Below are positions 32,188 to 34,824 of a DNA stretch of 34,824 nt, piece by piece; positions within the stretch are counted from its first letter, which is position 1; each line of letters begins with the position of its first letter. Location of the stretch: the NCBI RefSeq assembly GCF_001618145.1, contig NZ_LQNF01000037.1:1-34824 (forward strand), read 5' to 3'. Origin of the DNA: Oceanobacillus damuensis. GTDB taxonomy: Bacteria; Bacillota; Bacilli; Bacillales; Amphibacillaceae. The position numbers and the translations under genes are program-made. The notes under the pieces are model-generated. The model was not told the origin of the DNA and made no database searches. It saw only the letters and a list, made by a program, of their open reading frames with translations.

Positions 32188-32445
32188 CTAGCAGCAGCGA
32201 ATTCCTGTCATGGGGGATTTTTCCATTCCCATACGCAAATGCCAATCATGGAACCTCTCAATCATGTATGGGTATAATTCGAGTGTATAATAATAGACAG
32301 GATTTGGAATCCCGATCATTTCGGAATAAAGAAGCAATAGAAAGAAATCATCTTCGTTTCTCAATTCCCTGGCAATCTCCTGACGGTGTGGCATGCTTAG
32401 TACTTCTTCATAAAATGCGATTAACTGTTTTAATTTCTCAAGCAA
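32188..32445 (-). CDS. Small Cys-Cys-terminated protein upstream of the ArsA-type ATPase
   Basis: This 85-residue helical protein (MLEKLKQLIAFYEEVLSMPH...) has an aromatic centre NPVYYYTLELYPYMIERFHD and ends GIRCC-stop. The terminal CC resembles small proteins named cory-CC-star in public annotation, which also neighbour ArsA-type ATPases; this is from memory and needs a search. A TTG start at 32445 is chosen because AAGAAGG lies 8 nt upstream; GTG at 32454 overlaps that site. It leads the operon CC protein, ATPase, oxidoreductase. Confidence 0.6.
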   Translation of the reverse strand: MLEKLKQLIAFYEEVLSMPHRQEIARELRNEDDFFLLLLYSEMIGIPNPVYYYTLELYPYMIERFHDWHLRMGMEKSPMTGIRCC

Positions 32446-32478
32446 TTCTCTCACCTTCTTTTAACAAGCTATGTAGAA

Positions 32479-32503
32479 GAGGGTCATGTAAATAATGACC
32501 CTC
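32479..32503 (-). terminator. Hairpin terminator after cstA
   Basis: GAGGGTCAT (32479-32487) pairs perfectly with ATGACCCTC (32495-32503), 13 bp beyond the cstA stop. The T-tract is weak, so some read-through into the CC-protein operon is possible. Confidence 0.7.
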
Positions 32504-32515
32504 CCGATTCTCACA

Positions 32516-34252
32516 TTAATTATCTTTATCAAGTGGCTCGTCATACTTTTTCGTTAATGCGGAGAATGCTGTCAAGGCAATCCAAACTGCAAAAACGAAT
32601 ATAATTGCACCGAGTACAAATAGTAATGTATTGGAATTACTTCCAAACCAGGACCATTCAAAAATGACCTGCTGGAACATCGCATACAGTGTCATAAACA
32701 TAAGGAAGATCATCGGAATCAATGCTACTGCATAGTTTCTTCCAAGGCGTTTAAGCCAGATTGCAATCAACATTAAACTGATTCCCGCAAGCAACTGATT
32801 CGCCGTTCCGAAAAGTGGCCATATTAAATATCCACCTGAACCAAATCCATTAGGTCCTTCTGGTATCAGTACCAATGCAGCGCTGGAAACCACAGCAATT
32901 GAAGTTGCGACATGTTTTTTCGTAATTGCCGGTACGTTATATTCCATCCCTAGTTCAGCTATAATATAGCGCATTAGACGAACGGATGTATCTAAAGTTG
33001 TAGCGGCAAAACTTACCACGATAATCGAGACGATGGTGGTAGCTATGTCTGCTGGAATAGCAATACCTTCAGCAAGCTGTGCTGCACCTTCCACAAATGT
33101 TCCCAAACCAATAGCATTCGCTTGTGTGAAACTCGAATATGTTGCCATGAAAGCATCTGTATTTGCGAAAAAGGTTGCTACGGCTATAATAGACACTAAC
33201 GCTAAAATACCTTCACCAACCGCACCAAAGTAGCCGACGAATCTTGCATCTGTTTCCTTATCCAATTGTTTCGAGGTTGTTCCAGACGAAACAAGTCCGT
33301 GAAATCCTGAAATAGCTCCACATGCAACGGTAATAAATAATAATGGAAGCCAATTCCTATCCGGATTCTCATTCACCAATGGGGCGGTCATCTCAGGATT
33401 CAGGAAGAGTAAGCCTAAATATAATATTGCCATACCTACGACAAGTTGGTGCGAGTTAATGAAATCTCGAGGTTGCAGGAGTTTCCATACAGGGAGTGTA
33501 GAAGCAATATAGACATATACCATTAAAATAACGATCCAAATCAAAAATGCAGTTGAAACTGCACCTAGCCCAAATAATCCGGAACCATCCTCTCCACCCA
33601 TATATTGCACCAAATTAATCTGCAAAAATTCATTTCTGCTTGCAAATATTGCCGTAATGTACATGACTGCCAATGCAATCAATGAAGGAATCAGCATTTT
33701 CATGTTCCGTTTATAAGCCGCATGACCAATCCAAATAGCCAAAGGAATTTGAATAAACACCGGCAATACACTAGCAGGATAATTAATAAATAGGTTTGAA
33801 ATAACCCATGCAAATACCGCATTTACCATTAGTACAAGAATTAAAATGATAAATAAAAATAAGATTTTTGCACGGTTCCCTACCAATTTATCTGCGATTG
33901 TTCCAACTGACTGCCCTTTATTCCTGACCGACAAAGCAAGCGTACCGAAATCATGGACGCCCGCAGCAAATACCGTCCCCAGAATAACCCACAGAAAAGC
34001 TGGAAGCCATCCCCAATAGACCGCTATCGCTGGGCCTAGAATCGGCGCCGCTCCAGCAACGGATGTAAAATGGTGTCCCCAAAGCACAAATTTATTTGTT
34101 GGGACAAAATCCACACCATCGTTATACCTATGCGCTGGTGTCACATAGTTTGGATCGAGTCTATAAATCTTCTCTGCTACAAATTTTGAATAATAGCGAT
34201 AACCTAAAGCAAATACAACCATACCAATCAACGCTACCAAAATACCGCTCAT
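32516..34252 (-). CDS. cstA: Carbon starvation transporter CstA
   Basis: This 578-residue polytopic membrane protein shows CstA signatures HRYNDGVDFVPTNKFVLWGHHFTSVAGAAPILGP near residues 40-75, split here as HRYNDGVDFVPTN and LWGHHFTSVAGAAP. ATTLDTSVRLMRYI and GSGGYLIWPLFGTANQLLAG lie in the second half. Bacterial CstA proteins import pyruvate or peptides during carbon limitation; B. subtilis CstA (about 598 residues) is slightly longer. A GGGGAGG site precedes the ATG. A likely cre site lies upstream, and it ends at its own hairpin. Confidence 0.93.
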   Translation of the reverse strand: MSGILVALIGMVVFALGYRYYSKFVAEKIYRLDPNYVTPAHRYNDGVDFVPTNKFVLWGHHFTSVAGAAPILGPAIAVYWGWLPAFLWVILGTVFAAGVHDFGTLALSVRNKGQSVGTIADKLVGNRAKILFLFIILILVLMVNAVFAWVISNLFINYPASVLPVFIQIPLAIWIGHAAYKRNMKMLIPSLIALAVMYITAIFASRNEFLQINLVQYMGGEDGSGLFGLGAVSTAFLIWIVILMVYVYIASTLPVWKLLQPRDFINSHQLVVGMAILYLGLLFLNPEMTAPLVNENPDRNWLPLLFITVACGAISGFHGLVSSGTTSKQLDKETDARFVGYFGAVGEGILALVSIIAVATFFANTDAFMATYSSFTQANAIGLGTFVEGAAQLAEGIAIPADIATTIVSIIVVSFAATTLDTSVRLMRYIIAELGMEYNVPAITKKHVATSIAVVSSAALVLIPEGPNGFGSGGYLIWPLFGTANQLLAGISLMLIAIWLKRLGRNYAVALIPMIFLMFMTLYAMFQQVIFEWSWFGSNSNTLLFVLGAIIFVFAVWIALTAFSALTKKYDEPLDKDN

Positions 34253-34300
34253 CTTCCCCTACCTCCCCTTTTTAATTGATAATTTCTCTATAAAGCTATG

Positions 34301-34314
34301 TGAAAACGCTTTAA
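34301..34314. promoter_or_regulatory. Probable CcpA-binding cre site upstream of cstA
   Basis: TGAAAACGCTTTAA matches the cre consensus TGWAANCGNTNWCA with one mismatch (A for C at position 13). It lies about 50 bp upstream of the cstA start, so glucose repression of cstA by CcpA is likely. Confidence 0.6.
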
Positions 34315-34474
34315 AATAGTACAATTACATTTTAATATACAATGGTGAATAAAGTAAAATATTAAGAATCTTTTAATAGAGGGCAGAAATGGCCAAACAG
34401 GACGGATGAAGTCTCTAGGTGCGCACACTGCATGACTCAACTCGGTCGGCGGCAAGAGCAAATGTTTAATGTTA

Positions 34475-34535
34475 TAGTTAGGTGGCACTTTATATCTGAT
34501 GCGAAGATTAAAAAGACAACATGGTTTACAAAAGT
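34475..34535. repeat. Possible family B end fragment
   Basis: CTTTATATCTGATGCGAAG followed by ATTAAAAAGACAACATGG resembles the right edge of the family B copy at 10640-10680 (TTTTATATCTACTATGCAAT then ATTAAAAAGCAAACCAT). The rest of the repeat is not present. The neighbouring DNA (34380-34475 and 34535-34605) holds no gene or site that I recognise. Confidence 0.35.
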
Positions 34536-34611
34536 AACCAATAGAAGCTTGGACATAACTTATAGCTGCATTATTAAAGACACGTGATATTCAGAAAAAG
34601 GAAGCTGAACA

Positions 34612-34778
34612 AAAGCGCAAGCGCCTTGATCACCCCCGACAAGCTTTAGTAGAAACTACCAGTGGCGTTCTTTGCCACAGGTAGTTTCTACTAAAGACCT
34701 CGAGGGGGTAGTCCGCTTTCGCTGGACGTGGCTGTTTATGTGCAAGAATTAATTGCTGCCAAAATTATATACTCCCTC
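34612..34778. repeat. Chimeric repeat: family A flanks around a different hairpin
   Basis: The left edge CTGAACAAAAGCGCAAGCGCC matches the start of family A units, and the right edge CGTGGCTGTTTATGTGCAAG matches the flank module at 14152. The middle is a different hairpin: CTTTAGTAGAAACTACC pairs perfectly with GGTAGTTTCTACTAAAG, with an inner GTGGC/GCCAC. It lies in the 570-bp gene-free end of the window. Confidence 0.75.
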
Positions 34779-34824
34779 TATATACTAACGTTTTCTCTTG
34801 TTTACGCCGTTTTTCTTAGAATTT

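Overview
The window is ordinary low-GC chromosomal DNA of a spore-forming member of the Bacillaceae. The gene content and order suggest a relative of Oceanobacillus, Virgibacillus or Lentibacillus, but the genus is an inference. The reasons are the sporulation genes (SpoVAC/D/E, YjcZ, a Spo0E-like phosphatase), strong Shine-Dalgarno sites, and many neighbours of the B. subtilis yku/ykn region (yknU-yknV, ykuV, ykuS, ykuR, dapH, ykuL/darB, ykuE, ykyB, patA) that are kept close together but rearranged. No rRNA, tRNA, CRISPR array, phage gene or transposase was seen.

Layout. Positions 1-7.5 kb (minus strand) hold a heterodimeric ABC exporter, the thiol-disulfide protein YkuV, YkuS, the lysine/diaminopimelate enzymes DapL and DapH, and the c-di-AMP-responsive CBS protein DarB. 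Positions 7.6-8.9 kb (plus) are a zinc/cobalt efflux operon, czrA-czcD, with a readable promoter and operator. Positions 9.3-14 kb hold the Tat-exported phosphodiesterase YkuE, a Sco copper chaperone, YkyB, small proteins and an EamA transporter. Positions 14.2-19.5 kb hold an FbpB-like small protein, PatA (third enzyme of the acetylated DAP branch), a Spo0E-like protein, a type I signal peptidase, a zinc-ribbon membrane protein paired with an HtrA-like protease, and YjcZ. Positions 19.6-24.4 kb hold a KtrB/KtrD potassium channel subunit, a YwpF-like protein, an HPr-like protein without phosphorylation sites, small membrane peptides, a lipoprotein, a nitroreductase and a membrane-anchored protein that appears to start at ATT.

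Positions 24.5-28.3 kb are a complete sporulation operon: DUF1657, YhcN/YlaJ-type lipoprotein, SpoVAC, SpoVAD, SpoVAE, DUF1657, and a YetF-type DUF421 protein. Its composition matches the spoVA2mob-type operon known for raising spore heat resistance, but no transposon genes accompany it here. Positions 28.4-34.3 kb hold a dicarboxylate/amino-acid symporter, a quinone-type oxidoreductase, an ArsA-type ATPase with a small Cys-Cys-terminated partner, and the carbon starvation transporter CstA behind a likely cre site.

The most unusual structure is in the intergenic DNA. Two families of modular hairpin repeats recur. Family A occurs at 4.41-4.70 kb and, inverted, at 13.91-14.21 kb, with a remnant at 6.93 kb and a chimeric relative at 34.61-34.78 kb that keeps the flanks but carries a different central hairpin. 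Family B occurs at 10.32-10.65 kb and, inverted, at 29.72-30.17 kb; its two copies show a compensatory base-pair change in the main stem and one copy lacks an internal module. One family A copy supplies the last codons and stop of the EamA transporter.
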